Below are positions 17,806 to 26,077 of a stretch of 33,757 bases of DNA, piece after piece. Source of the stretch: Saprospiraceae bacterium (GTDB lineage: Bacteria; Bacteroidota; Bacteroidia; Chitinophagales; Saprospiraceae). The notes under the pieces were generated by a model. It did not search any database. It was not told where the DNA came from and worked only from the letters and a program-made list of their open reading frames with translations. Within the stretch, counting starts at the first letter, position 1; every line of letters begins with the position of its first letter. A program made the position numbers and the translations under genes. The stretch covers positions 1 to 33,757 of the forward strand of contig JAKVCU010000018.1 in assembly GCA_022448955.1 (NCBI GenBank). The letters are read 5' to 3'.

Positions 17806-17832
17806 AAAAATCCCCCGATTCTACTCGGGGGA
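17806..17832 (-). terminator. Cassette copy 2, proximal terminator
   Basis: Minus-strand 8-bp stem TCCCCCGA / TCGGGGGA (17811-17832, 6-nt loop) followed by T5. It lies 16 bp beyond the stop of the 32-codon frame. Confidence 0.85.
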
Positions 17833-17848
17833 GAAATAAAAACAAAAA

Positions 17849-17947
17849 CTATGAACAAACACTCACCCAATTGGTTTCTTTATAAGCTATACGCTTTTTA
17901 ATTTTCGAATCTTTAATCAGTCCTTCGAATCTTTTCTTCTTATCCAT
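17849..17947 (-). CDS. Candidate 32-residue basic peptide
   Basis: An ATG (17947) to TAG (17849) frame of 32 codons encodes a peptide that starts MDKKKRFEGLIKDSKIKK and ends RIAYKETNWVSVCS. It has ten Lys/Arg against four Asp/Glu and a single Cys next to the C-terminus. I do not recognise the family. Evidence for coding is a strong terminator 16 bp after the stop, a second copy (16819-16872) whose codon differences are conservative or silent, and an A-rich body typical of local genes. Two 11-bp repeats, TTCGAATCTTT (17904-17914 and 17924-17934), lie inside it but in different reading frames. No full TAnnTTTG box was found upstream; TTTCTTTG lies about 20 bp ahead. Alternatives are a leader peptide, a RiPP-like precursor, a toxin-like peptide, or an untranslated RNA. 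Function unknown. Confidence 0.45.
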   Translation of the reverse strand: MDKKKRFEGLIKDSKIKKRIAYKETNWVSVCS

Positions 17948-18251
17948 TACTAACAACTGACTATACAAAGAAACTGAAACTACTCAAAAAAAACTTGCCT
18001 TAATTTTAGTTTTTGTGACATTCAAAACCTTGACACAACTCAACTATATACAATTTTACAACTACACTCATTTTTTCTTATAGCAAAATGCTTTCGTCAA
18101 AAACACGCTCTAAATGCATATGAGCTATACATACACAGTCTAGTAGATAGCGAATTGTTATGGACTGATAGTCAATACTTTGCAAGTAAAAACAATAAAA
18201 TTACGAATTCAGTTAAAAAAAATATGTTATTTAGATTATTTTTAATAAGTT

Positions 18252-18291
18252 AAAAAAAAAAGCGGCTTAATCAACAAGACTAAGCCGCTTT
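18252..18291 (-). terminator. Terminator of the efflux operon
   Basis: Minus-strand stem AAAGCGGCTTA / TAAGCCGCTTT (18259-18291, 11 bp) followed by a long T run, 49 bp after the stop of the pump gene. It is a strong rho-independent terminator. Confidence 0.9.
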
Positions 18292-18339
18292 CGTAACAAA
18301 AATACAGTCAAAAAAAACTTAAAAAATGTTCCACTAATT

Positions 18340-21300
18340 TTAATTAGCCATTGTTGACTGTTTAACATTACTTGCACTTGAGCTAAATGCCCCTTTTAAA
18401 GCCACTTTTAGTCGAAAGGCTAACCAAAACATAACTGGTACCACTATAAGGGTCAAGAAGGTAGCAAAAATGAGTCCATAGATCACCGTCCAAGCCATCG
18501 GACCCCAAACGGCAGTATTATCTCCACCGATAAAAATATTTGGATCTAAATCACTAATAATAGTGAAGAAATTAATATTAAAACCAATGGCTAATGGAAT
18601 CAATCCAAGAACGGTTGTAATAGCTGTTAGCAATACAGGTCTTAAACGAGTAGCTCCCCCCTTAATGATTGCTTCTTTAATATCCACTTTCGTAAGGTCT
18701 GTTGTATCTTCGACACCTAATTCCTCTCTTCTTCGCTTTAATAAGATATTGATATAATCAATCAACACTATGGCATTATTTACCACAACGCCAGCAAGAG
18801 ATACGATACCAACGCCAGAGAAAACAACAGATACATCACGCCCTGTTAAAGTATATCCTAAGAAAACTCCAATAGTAGAGAAAAGGATAGATAATGCAAT
18901 AATCACAGGTGCTGATAAGGAATTAAATTGTGCAACAAGAATGATGAAGATTGCAAAAATAGCTATTCCAAATGCACCGAGCAAAAAGCTCATGTCTTCT
19001 TCTTGCTGTTGTTGTTCCCCTGTGAATTCAAATTTATAGCCATCTGGAAATGGGTAATTATCCAATAAGCTTGCTAACTCTGCATTGACTTCATTCGCAT
19101 TAAACCCATCTAGAACATTGGAGTAAACGGTAATGACGCGCTCTAGATTTTTACGTTTTACAGAACTATAGGTAGAAGTGTACTCTACAGTTGCTACAGA
19201 AGAAATTGGCACTTGAGCGATCCGACCATTAGCAGGATTGCGGAAAGTAATCTTTTGGTTCAAAATGTTATCGATGTCATAACGATATTTCTCATCCAAC
19301 CTCAAGAAAATTGGATATTCTTCTTCTCCCTCTTTATATTTAGATACTTCTTTTCCAAAAACAGATGTACGAATAGCGTTTGCAATATCATAGGTCGAAA
19401 TTTCATATCTTCTGGCAGCATCGCGATCCACATTTACAATCATCTCTGGTTTACCAATTTTAACATCTGCCTGTAATTGTTCCACCCCTGGTACATTTTT
19501 ACCGTCTAGGTAAGTGATTACTCCTTCTGATAATTCTGCGAGTACATCAATATTTTCTCCTTGTAATTCAATATTAATGGGTTTACCAGTTGCGGGGCCA
19601 TCTATATTTTTGGCAATTGAAATCTTCACACCTGGGAAACCACTCACTGCTTCGCGTATTTCTTCCATGACGTCAAAGGTGGACACACCTTCTCTTTCTT
19701 GTGTTGGAACAAAAGAAACCGTCAAACGTGCTTTATTCGGAGAAGAGCCTGGCTCTGGTGGTCCATTCGGGTCAGATGTATTTTCTCCAATCTGCGAAAG
19801 CACTGCCTCTACAATCCCTTCATAAGGTTCGATGGTCTCCTGTACTTTTTGCTCCATTTCACTCATGATACGGTTTGTTGCTTCAATATCTTTGCCCATA
19901 GGCAATTCTACAAAGGCATTTACGTAAAGTGGGTCAGCAGAAGGGAATAAGATAATTTTCGGTGGAAACACGCTAAATAAGCCAATCGCAGCAAATAATA
20001 ATACGAAAGTTCCCAAGAAGATAGTTCCTGGCATATTCAATGCACCGCGAATAAATCGATCATAACCGCTTTCTAAGATGGGCAAGAATTTATTCTGGAA
20101 CCAGAAAGCAGCAGGTCGTAGCAAGAAAAAGTTCAGTAATGTTATGGTAGCAACAATCCCTAAAAGGTTGCGCATCCATAACACTCCAAGAAAGTGAAAG
20201 ACGAAGGCAAAGCCGATCATTGCAGCAACCCCAATTAAAATATTACGGCGCTTACGGCGACGAATACTTATATCTTCTGCGCGCTCATCCACTTTCATAA
20301 ATCTAGAAGTAATCACAGTATTGATTACTAGAGCAACAAATAAAGATGAAGTTAGTACGACGATCAAAGTAATGGGAAAATACTGCATAAAACTTCCCAT
20401 GATACCTGGCCAAAATGCCAATGGAATAAAGGCAGCTAAAGTGGTAATAGTGGATGCAATAATAGGCAAAGCTACCTCACCCGCACCATATTTTGCTGCT
20501 TGGATGGGAGTATATCCTTCCTGTATATAACGATAAATATTCTCTACGACAACGATGGCATTATCTACCAGTAATCCTAAGGCTAATATCAAAGCAAATA
20601 ACACCACAATATTCATAGTGACGCCACTAATGTATAAAAACATGATGCCCATCAACATGGAAAGTGGAATGGCTAAACCAACAAATAGAGCGTTACGCAT
20701 ACCTAAGAAGAACAAGAGGACAACAACAACCAATAAAACCCCTGAAATGATGCTATTCTCTAAATTACTAACCTGATCGCGAGTATTGACTGATTGATCA
20801 TTAAATAAGGAGATTTTCAAGTCATTTGGAAGTTTTAATTTGGCATCTTCGACAATGACTTTAATCTTATCAGATGCATCCAAAAGATTTTTTCCTGCTT
20901 TTTTAATAACATCTAATGAAATTACAGGTAATGCGTCTGAACGAGCGATACTTGTGCGATCCTTAAAACCAAAAGTTACATCAGCAACATCTTTTAAATA
21001 AATTGGACGTTGGTTTTCACTTTTGATAATCATATTCTTCATCTCTCGTACATTCTGAAATTCACCAACTACACGAATGGCTCTACGGAAATCATTATTA
21101 ACTAACTCCCCACCGGACATCGTCATATTTTCCATAGCAATGGCATTTTCGATATCTCGAAAACTTACCTGCATCGATTCCATTTTCAAAAGGTCTACAT
21201 CGATCTTTACCTCTCGCTCCATTGCGCCTTTCAATTCTACGCTGTTGATTTCATCCAAATCTTCAATATCATCTTGAAGGACTTCTGCAAATTTCCGTAA

Positions 21301-21789
21301 CTCATCATTGGTATATTCTCCTGATACATTGATAGTAACGATAGGAATTTCTGAGAGGTTGATATCTAGTACAGTAGGTTCTTGATCCAAGTCGTTTGGT
21401 AGTTCTCCTTTCGCTAGATCTACTGCATCTTTCACTTTGCGAACCACATCATCAATATCCAATCCAGATTCAAACTCTGCAGTAATAACAGAGTAATCTT
21501 GAATAGAAGTAGACTTAATGTCTTTAATACCATCCACTGATTGAAGTTGCTTTTCGATAGGGCGAGTAACCAAGTTTTCAATATCTGCCGCAGAGTTACC
21601 AAAATAAGGCGTATTGATATATACGGTTGGCCAATCTACTTCTGGATATTGTTCCTTAGGTGTAGCTTGGTAAGAAAAGACACCAAAGATTAAGATCATT
21701 AAAGTAAGAATGAATATACTCGTTCCATTATCTACTGCTAGTGTAGACAATGAGAACTCTCTAGAGCCTTTATTATTATTTTCAGCCAT
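18340..21789 (-). CDS. RND-family efflux pump permease (AcrB/MdtB-like)
   Basis: This is the inner-membrane, proton-driven component of a tripartite drug or metabolite exporter. From the ATG at 21789 it is 1149 residues, slightly longer than AcrB (about 1050). An in-frame ATG 10 codons upstream (21819) would overlap the adaptor gene by 38 bp; the 21789 start overlaps it by 8 bp and fits translational coupling better. It shows TM1 (SIFILTLMILIFGVFSYQ), two porter regions, the TM2-6 block (VLLVVVVLLFFLGMRNALFVG), LALGLLVDNAIVVVENIYR in TM4, and the second-half repeat VVVNNAIVLIDYIN plus GATRLRPVLLTAITTVLGLIPLA. The AcrB Asp pair is D-N here (409-410) and the TM10 Lys is Asn, as in the VDNA/NNAI subgroup. 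An insertion rich in basic residues (ISIRRRKRRN) lies between the halves. The substrate is unknown. Confidence 0.93.
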   Translation of the reverse strand: MAENNNKGSREFSLSTLAVDNGTSIFILTLMILIFGVFSYQATPKEQYPEVDWPTVYINTPYFGNSAADIENLVTRPIEKQLQSVDGIKDIKSTSIQDYSVITAEFESGLDIDDVVRKVKDAVDLAKGELPNDLDQEPTVLDINLSEIPIVTINVSGEYTNDELRKFAEVLQDDIEDLDEINSVELKGAMEREVKIDVDLLKMESMQVSFRDIENAIAMENMTMSGGELVNNDFRRAIRVVGEFQNVREMKNMIIKSENQRPIYLKDVADVTFGFKDRTSIARSDALPVISLDVIKKAGKNLLDASDKIKVIVEDAKLKLPNDLKISLFNDQSVNTRDQVSNLENSIISGVLLVVVVLLFFLGMRNALFVGLAIPLSMLMGIMFLYISGVTMNIVVLFALILALGLLVDNAIVVVENIYRYIQEGYTPIQAAKYGAGEVALPIIASTITTLAAFIPLAFWPGIMGSFMQYFPITLIVVLTSSLFVALVINTVITSRFMKVDERAEDISIRRRKRRNILIGVAAMIGFAFVFHFLGVLWMRNLLGIVATITLLNFFLLRPAAFWFQNKFLPILESGYDRFIRGALNMPGTIFLGTFVLLFAAIGLFSVFPPKIILFPSADPLYVNAFVELPMGKDIEATNRIMSEMEQKVQETIEPYEGIVEAVLSQIGENTSDPNGPPEPGSSPNKARLTVSFVPTQEREGVSTFDVMEEIREAVSGFPGVKISIAKNIDGPATGKPINIELQGENIDVLAELSEGVITYLDGKNVPGVEQLQADVKIGKPEMIVNVDRDAARRYEISTYDIANAIRTSVFGKEVSKYKEGEEEYPIFLRLDEKYRYDIDNILNQKITFRNPANGRIAQVPISSVATVEYTSTYSSVKRKNLERVITVYSNVLDGFNANEVNAELASLLDNYPFPDGYKFEFTGEQQQQEEDMSFLLGAFGIAIFAIFIILVAQFNSLSAPVIIALSILFSTIGVFLGYTLTGRDVSVVFSGVGIVSLAGVVVNNAIVLIDYINILLKRRREELGVEDTTDLTKVDIKEAIIKGGATRLRPVLLTAITTVLGLIPLAIGFNINFFTIISDLDPNIFIGGDNTAVWGPMAWTVIYGLIFATFLTLIVVPVMFWLAFRLKVALKGAFSSSASNVKQSTMAN

Positions 21790-22957
21790 TATTTGCTTCT
21801 TTTTGAGTGTTCTGAACACGGATTAGGTCGTTTTCGACTAATCCTCTTGCTCCTTCCAAAATCAATTCTTCTCCACCTTCTAAACCATTTTCGATAACAA
21901 CCTTTCCTTTATAGCTTCTCCCCATATTGACGTATACCTTTTTAGCGAAATCACCATCTTGGTTAGAGTCTTTGATATAAACATAGTCTTTGCCACTCAC
22001 TTCTTGTTGCACCGTTTGAATAGGGACAACAACTTCGTTTTCTGCTGCATAATCTTTTATGAGTACGATGGCCAATAAGTTGGGCTTGAATACCCCACTT
22101 ACATTACTAATTGCAGCTTCAACTGCGAATGTACGATTGGCAGGGTCAATCTGACGGCCAATTAGATTTACCTTTGCTGTTTGCTCTGAATTTAATGCGG
22201 GGAACTTAACTGTAATTTGCTCTCCCATATTCACGGAAGTGAGGTAAGTTTCGGGTACGCTTGCTACTACTTTTAACTGGCTGGTGTTTAAGATTTGGAA
22301 GATAGGCACACCTGGGATAGTGATTTCGCCACTTTGAGTAATGACTTTTTCTACTATACCCGAAGCAGGAGAATAAACATTTGCCTTTTCCAGCTGAAAC
22401 CTAAGTGTTTCCAGGCTTTTTTCTAGACGTTCTTTTCCATTTTTTGCTTCCAAGTATTGAATTTCTGAACCAATGTTCTGATCCCAAAGACGTTTTTGAC
22501 GCTCGTAAACAGTATTCGCTAATTCTGATGATTTTTCTACCTCTGCAATTTGTTTATTTAATTGCTCTAAGTCCAGTTTGGCAACTAGTTGGCCTTTTTT
22601 TACAAACTGCCCTTCCTTTACGTTCAACTGTATAATACGGCCTGCAACTTCAGAAGTAGCAGCGATTAAATCATTTGCTTGAACACTTCCTTGAATTTCT
22701 ACGAAGTGTGAAAAACCTTGACGGCGTACCTCTGTGGAAGTCACTATGCGTCGTATTTTCTCTGTTGCTGGAGATAATACTTCAATTTCGCCTTCTAACT
22801 GAACGATTTGATCTTGTAACACTTTTGCTTCTTGGCGTAATTCTTTCAGTAAAGTTTTTTTGCCAGCTAAATCTTCCGGATATGCTTTTTCGCCTGCAGG
22901 GCCCCCGCAAGCCACAACCAATGTGCATATCATTAATAATTGAATCAAATATTTCAT
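21782..22957 (-). CDS. RND efflux periplasmic adaptor, lipoprotein
   Basis: This 391-residue membrane-fusion protein links the inner-membrane pump to the outer-membrane channel. It has a lipoprotein signal (LMICTLVVAC, lipid Cys at 17), a coiled-coil segment directly after it (about 32-65, KTLLKELRQEAKVLQDQ), the barrel/lipoyl half-motif EVAGRIIQLNVKEGQFVKKGQLVAKLD, a hairpin coiled coil (EKSSELANTVYERQKRLW...), the second lipoyl half (VYSPASGIVEKVITQSGEITIPGVP split around 195-220), and a beta-barrel domain ending GEELILEGARGLVENDLIRV. The gene overlaps the pump gene by 8 bp and lies 28 bp downstream of the channel gene. Confidence 0.93.
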   Translation of the reverse strand: MKYLIQLLMICTLVVACGGPAGEKAYPEDLAGKKTLLKELRQEAKVLQDQIVQLEGEIEVLSPATEKIRRIVTSTEVRRQGFSHFVEIQGSVQANDLIAATSEVAGRIIQLNVKEGQFVKKGQLVAKLDLEQLNKQIAEVEKSSELANTVYERQKRLWDQNIGSEIQYLEAKNGKERLEKSLETLRFQLEKANVYSPASGIVEKVITQSGEITIPGVPIFQILNTSQLKVVASVPETYLTSVNMGEQITVKFPALNSEQTAKVNLIGRQIDPANRTFAVEAAISNVSGVFKPNLLAIVLIKDYAAENEVVVPIQTVQQEVSGKDYVYIKDSNQDGDFAKKVYVNMGRSYKGKVVIENGLEGGEELILEGARGLVENDLIRVQNTQKEANNG

Positions 22958-22985
22958 TCTTATGTGATGTTATTATTTTTTAAAA

Positions 22986-24419
22986 TTATTTACCTAAGGC
23001 TTTTTCAACATTCATTTTCGAAACGATCAGGTCATATAATGCCTGTATATAATTACTTTGCGTACTATACAATGATTGTTCTGCTTGTGTTACCTCCAAG
23101 CTAGACCCTACCCCTTCTCGGTATTTGATTTGAGTCGTATCATAAATACGTTGTGCTAGTTCAAGATTTCTTTTTTGGCTTTTGTATTGCTCTAGTGAGC
23201 TTTCGTAGGTTTTTCTAGAAGTGCTTACCTCTAAATCAATTGCACGACCTAATTCTTGGCGTTGCACCTCTGCCAATTCCAATTGTAGCTTGGCGCGTTG
23301 AATCTTTGCTTCTTTGTCTAATCCGTCAAAGATTGGAACATTTAAGCTAAGACCAACAAAAGAAGCTGGTGCCCAAAAACCCTCAGAAAAACTATTCCCT
23401 TGATAAGACTGTTGATAAACTCCAAAGGCGCGTAAAGAAGGTAAATATCCAGAGCGGCTTGATTTTACATTTAGTTCATTCAACTCAATACCAGAAGTAG
23501 CTACCTGGTACTCAGGGCGCTGTGTATAATTATATTGCCCTACCATATATTCACTAGAAAGCATAGCAACCATTTCTTCTAAATCGTCTTCAATCACCAA
23601 AGCTTCATTCATTGGAAAACTCATACTGAATTTTAGAGCGGTCATTGCATTTTCCTTTTGACGCTTTAAGTTTTCCCGTTGGGTAGCCAAATTGGCCAAA
23701 GACAATTCTTGGCGATCGATATCTAACTGCTCTGCAAAACCAGCTTTATACAGCTCCTTCGTTTCAAAGAATAACTTCTCTAGGTTATCAATATTTTTAT
23801 CTAAAAGTTCGATATTCTCTTGAATAAAAAGTACTGGCAAATAAGCATCAACAACTTGGTTTTTAACTTGACGCATTTTGTTAGCATAATCGACTTGTAC
23901 ATAATTACGGTATTCTTTCGCGGCCTGAAGTCCGACGAAATAACTACCATCAAAAAGCATGGCATCTAAATTGATAGCGGCCGTAAAGTTATTTTTCAAA
24001 AAGAAAGACACCCCGTCGCCAGCAGGTATATTCAAAATGCTATTAAGAATATCAAGAGATTGGTTCGTTGCATCGGAGAAGTTTTCTCTTCCAACATCAT
24101 CAGCTACACCCAGCAATGGTCTTCCGATTGGACCAAAGATGTCAAACTGTTGTGGTAATGGCTGAACAGGTATTTCAAGGTATCGTTGATAATTAACATT
24201 TGCATTTAATTGAGGCAAACCAAAAGCACGGCGCTCAATGATCTGCTGCTCTGCATCTGCCAAATTAATGCGTGCCTCTTTAATCGTAGCAGTTTCTGCT
24301 TGTGCAAAACTGATGGCATCCTCTAGCGACATACTAGTAACTTGCTTTTGAGCGACAAGCAGGTTTGCCGTGAGCAAGAATACTAGAGTAAGTAATCCTA
24401 GCTGCTGGTAAAAATTCAT
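22986..24419 (-). CDS. TolC-family outer-membrane efflux protein
   Basis: From the ATG at 24419 this is a 477-residue outer-membrane channel. A TTG codon 8 codons upstream could also start it, but the ATG gives a clean signal peptide (MNFYQQLGLLTLVFLLTANLL). The two TolC repeats are visible as long amphipathic helices: MSLEDAISFAQAETATIKEARINLADAEQQI in the first, and LQLELAEVQRQELGRAIDLEVSTSRKTYESSLEQYKSQ followed by YREGVGSSLEVTQAEQSLYSTQSNYIQALYDL in the second. It starts 20 bp after the tetR stop and is followed 28 bp later by the adaptor gene, completing a classic tripartite set. Confidence 0.92.
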   Translation of the reverse strand: MNFYQQLGLLTLVFLLTANLLVAQKQVTSMSLEDAISFAQAETATIKEARINLADAEQQIIERRAFGLPQLNANVNYQRYLEIPVQPLPQQFDIFGPIGRPLLGVADDVGRENFSDATNQSLDILNSILNIPAGDGVSFFLKNNFTAAINLDAMLFDGSYFVGLQAAKEYRNYVQVDYANKMRQVKNQVVDAYLPVLFIQENIELLDKNIDNLEKLFFETKELYKAGFAEQLDIDRQELSLANLATQRENLKRQKENAMTALKFSMSFPMNEALVIEDDLEEMVAMLSSEYMVGQYNYTQRPEYQVATSGIELNELNVKSSRSGYLPSLRAFGVYQQSYQGNSFSEGFWAPASFVGLSLNVPIFDGLDKEAKIQRAKLQLELAEVQRQELGRAIDLEVSTSRKTYESSLEQYKSQKRNLELAQRIYDTTQIKYREGVGSSLEVTQAEQSLYSTQSNYIQALYDLIVSKMNVEKALGK

Positions 24420-24439
24420 GAGTAGTGTTTTATTGGTGA

Positions 24440-25060
24440 TCAATTCATTTCTTCGTTTGACTCTGCCAAATGTTCTTCTAGCAAGGTCAAACCTTTTGCG
24501 GAAGCAATACCATGCAGGTGGTAAAGCATATACTCTTTAAATAATTCGCTGATGTCATAATCACGAAGCGGGAAAAGGTCTTCATCCGCAACCAAAGAAG
24601 TTTTCCCGACATATAGCTTAGCAATGATATCTGGATCTATATCATCTCTATAAACACCTTGGCCGATGCCTCTTTCGATATTTTCTTTAATGATATGATA
24701 CACATGTTTTTGATGTAGTGCTTCCATTTCCTTCCAAGTACTTCTGTAATATTTCTGAAGGTCATAAACTACCGTTGGCGAAAGCTGCCTCAATTTGCGA
24801 ATAATGTAACGTGCTAGATGGAGTATTTCATCAATTGCATCTGTTGCTTGTTTTTGGAAAGTTTCCATCATTTCTCTCTCTTCATCAATCCGAAGTTGGA
24901 ATAGCTGGGCTATCAGGTCCGCCTTATTATCGATATACTGATAAAGCGTTTTCTTGGACATTCCCAGTTCTCTAGCCAAGTCATCCATCGTGATACTTTT
25001 TATGCCATAGCGCATAAATAAAGCCTCAGCCTTAGTTAAAATCTGCTGTTTGATTTCCAT
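24440..25060 (-). CDS. TetR/AcrR family transcriptional regulator of the efflux operon
   Basis: This is a 206-residue regulator. The N-terminal helix-turn-helix is typical: ILTKAEALFMRYGIKSITMDDLARELGMSKKTLYQYIDNKADLI (residues 7-50), with the recognition helix around MSKKTLYQY. The remaining about 150 residues form the all-helical ligand and dimer domain, which is family-variable. It is the first gene of the operon, ahead of tolC, adaptor and pump, so it most likely controls its own transcript in response to a pump substrate. A full TAnnTTTG box lies 21 bp ahead of the start with a palindrome near the -33 region. Confidence 0.93.
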   Translation of the reverse strand: MEIKQQILTKAEALFMRYGIKSITMDDLARELGMSKKTLYQYIDNKADLIAQLFQLRIDEEREMMETFQKQATDAIDEILHLARYIIRKLRQLSPTVVYDLQKYYRSTWKEMEALHQKHVYHIIKENIERGIGQGVYRDDIDPDIIAKLYVGKTSLVADEDLFPLRDYDISELFKEYMLYHLHGIASAKGLTLLEEHLAESNEEMN

Positions 25061-25080
25061 TATAATTTTCTATTCAATCG

Positions 25081-25130
25081 CAAAACTACACCAAAAGAAC
25101 ACAGGAAACTATTTATTAGTTGAAAGTTTC
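25081..25130 (-). promoter_or_regulatory. Promoter and candidate TetR operator of the efflux operon
   Basis: On the minus strand TAGTTTTG (25081-25088) matches TAnnTTTG and leaves a leader of about 15 nt. Near the expected -33 position lies the 15-bp palindrome AACTA-tttat-TAGTT (25107-25121), flanked by a wider pair GAAACT/AGTTTC (25105-25110 and 25125-25130). This symmetry at a promoter of an autoregulated tetR gene is what an operator would look like, but it is AT-rich and could be chance. The rest of the 225-bp gap down to the methyltransferase gene shows nothing else. Confidence 0.45.
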
Positions 25131-25285
25131 TATGGTTTTATCCGTTTTTTGACAAAACCATGCTTTTGCCCGATTAATGGAAGACAAATAGGGGTGAGTA
25201 CAGAAGAGATCTCTTCTGAAGAAATGGCTCCTTTTGGATTTAGAAAAGCCCATTAAGTTAAGAGTATGGATGGTAATTAATGATT

Positions 25286-26065
25286 TTAAGGGACTTTCTG
25301 ACAAACAAATATCTGTTTAACAGAATCATTGTCAAAGATATCCTCTTCAAAGGAACCAAACTTATGAATGATATTAAAACCATTCCACCTCAAGTAGGTA
25401 TCCAATGCTTGAGGAAAATACATGCGCATATCCAGGTTTTGAATTGAATCAAAGACTCCATTAATGTGATAATGCCACTCTATGCGGTTAATTTGTGTTT
25501 CATGCTCATAGTGCATTGCCTGTTTGATCAATACCTCTCTTCCATCGCTAGTAGTATATTGTGCAATTTTTTGTTGCTTTTTTTCACCTTCCACGATGAA
25601 TCTAATATTCGGATTAAAACAATCCAATAAAAATAAACCACCTTCCTTCAAGTGTTTTTTAACCCTCTGAAAAGCCTGAAATAGATCTTCATTTTTATAT
25701 AAATGATGAATCGAGTTAAAGGGGATGAAGATCAGATCATATTGCCTTGACAAATCTAGGGTCCGGATATCTGCTTCAATGAAGGTAATATCTAATCCCT
25801 CTTCCACTGCTTTTCGGCTAGCTTGCGCCAGCATGGATGCTGTAAAATCTACTCCACTGATGTTGTACCCATCCTTTGCTAAGGGCAGCGTCAATCTTCC
25901 TGTTCCACAGCAAAGCTCGAGGATTGCTGCATTCTTATTCTTAGGCATCCAACGTTTGTAAAAGGGCAAGTCGTTGAGATGGGTGTTCATTCCATCATAA
26001 ATATTTGCATCGTATACTAAGTCGCCGACGCTATAAGTAATTTTCGTATTATCTATCGAGCTCAT
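25286..26065 (-). CDS. Class I SAM-dependent methyltransferase
   Basis: This 259-residue cytoplasmic methyltransferase has a Rossmann-type SAM site: motif I ILELCCGTGRLTLPLA (about 48-63), the acidic end of strand 2 in ISGVDFTASMLAQA (about 69-82), motif III ITFIEADIRTLDL, and IFIPFNSIHHLYKNEDLFQAFQRVKKHLKEGGLFLLD for motifs IV-VI. The C-terminal part with IEWHYHINGVFDSIQNLDMRMYFPQALDTYLRWNGF matches methyltransferases that act on small molecules, but the substrate is unknown. It starts 12 bp after the nucleotidyltransferase stop and is the last gene of a likely three-gene operon. Confidence 0.9.
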   Translation of the reverse strand: MSSIDNTKITYSVGDLVYDANIYDGMNTHLNDLPFYKRWMPKNKNAAILELCCGTGRLTLPLAKDGYNISGVDFTASMLAQASRKAVEEGLDITFIEADIRTLDLSRQYDLIFIPFNSIHHLYKNEDLFQAFQRVKKHLKEGGLFLLDCFNPNIRFIVEGEKKQQKIAQYTTSDGREVLIKQAMHYEHETQINRIEWHYHINGVFDSIQNLDMRMYFPQALDTYLRWNGFNIIHKFGSFEEDIFDNDSVKQIFVCQKVP

Positions 26066-26077
26066 TTAATTCACCAT

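Larger units (their letters stand above)
17702..17947 (-). repeat. Small-peptide/double-terminator cassette, copy 2 (intact)
   Basis: Copy 2 has the same order as copy 1 on the minus strand: small frame, GTTCATAG, proximal terminator, spacer, GTTCATAG, distal terminator. The spacer (17774-17805) is unlike copy 1 and carries an extra hairpin, GAGCCA-t-TGGCTC (17782-17794). The blocks shared with copy 1 are near-identical for 34-45 bp and are separated by diverged segments, which points to an old duplication under patchy constraint rather than a recent one. The copies are about 1 kb apart in the same orientation. Confidence 0.75.
16542..18339. other. 1.8-kb intergenic region without conventional genes
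   Basis: The stretch between pdxH and the RND pump gene is strongly AT-rich and has no frame that resembles a known protein. It holds two diverged copies of a small cassette (16694-16872 and 17702-17947) with four minus-strand terminators, one complete 32-codon frame, a 26-bp perfect palindrome (17326-17351), a 12-bp palindrome CAACAGCTGTTG (17542-17553) and the terminator of the efflux operon (18252-18291). The 16880-17310 and 17960-18240 segments show nothing I can interpret beyond low-complexity AT sequence. Confidence 0.7.

Noticed and set aside
17531-17870. Two overlapping minus-strand frames of 104 and 70 codons across cassette copy 2
   Set aside because: They start with weak codons, run straight through both terminator hairpins, and have no counterpart frame in copy 1. 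The short frame ending at 17849 explains the conservation better.
25116-25304. Minus-strand 62-codon frame ahead of tetR
   Set aside because: It overlaps the end of the methyltransferase gene and the tetR promoter/operator region and has no family resemblance.
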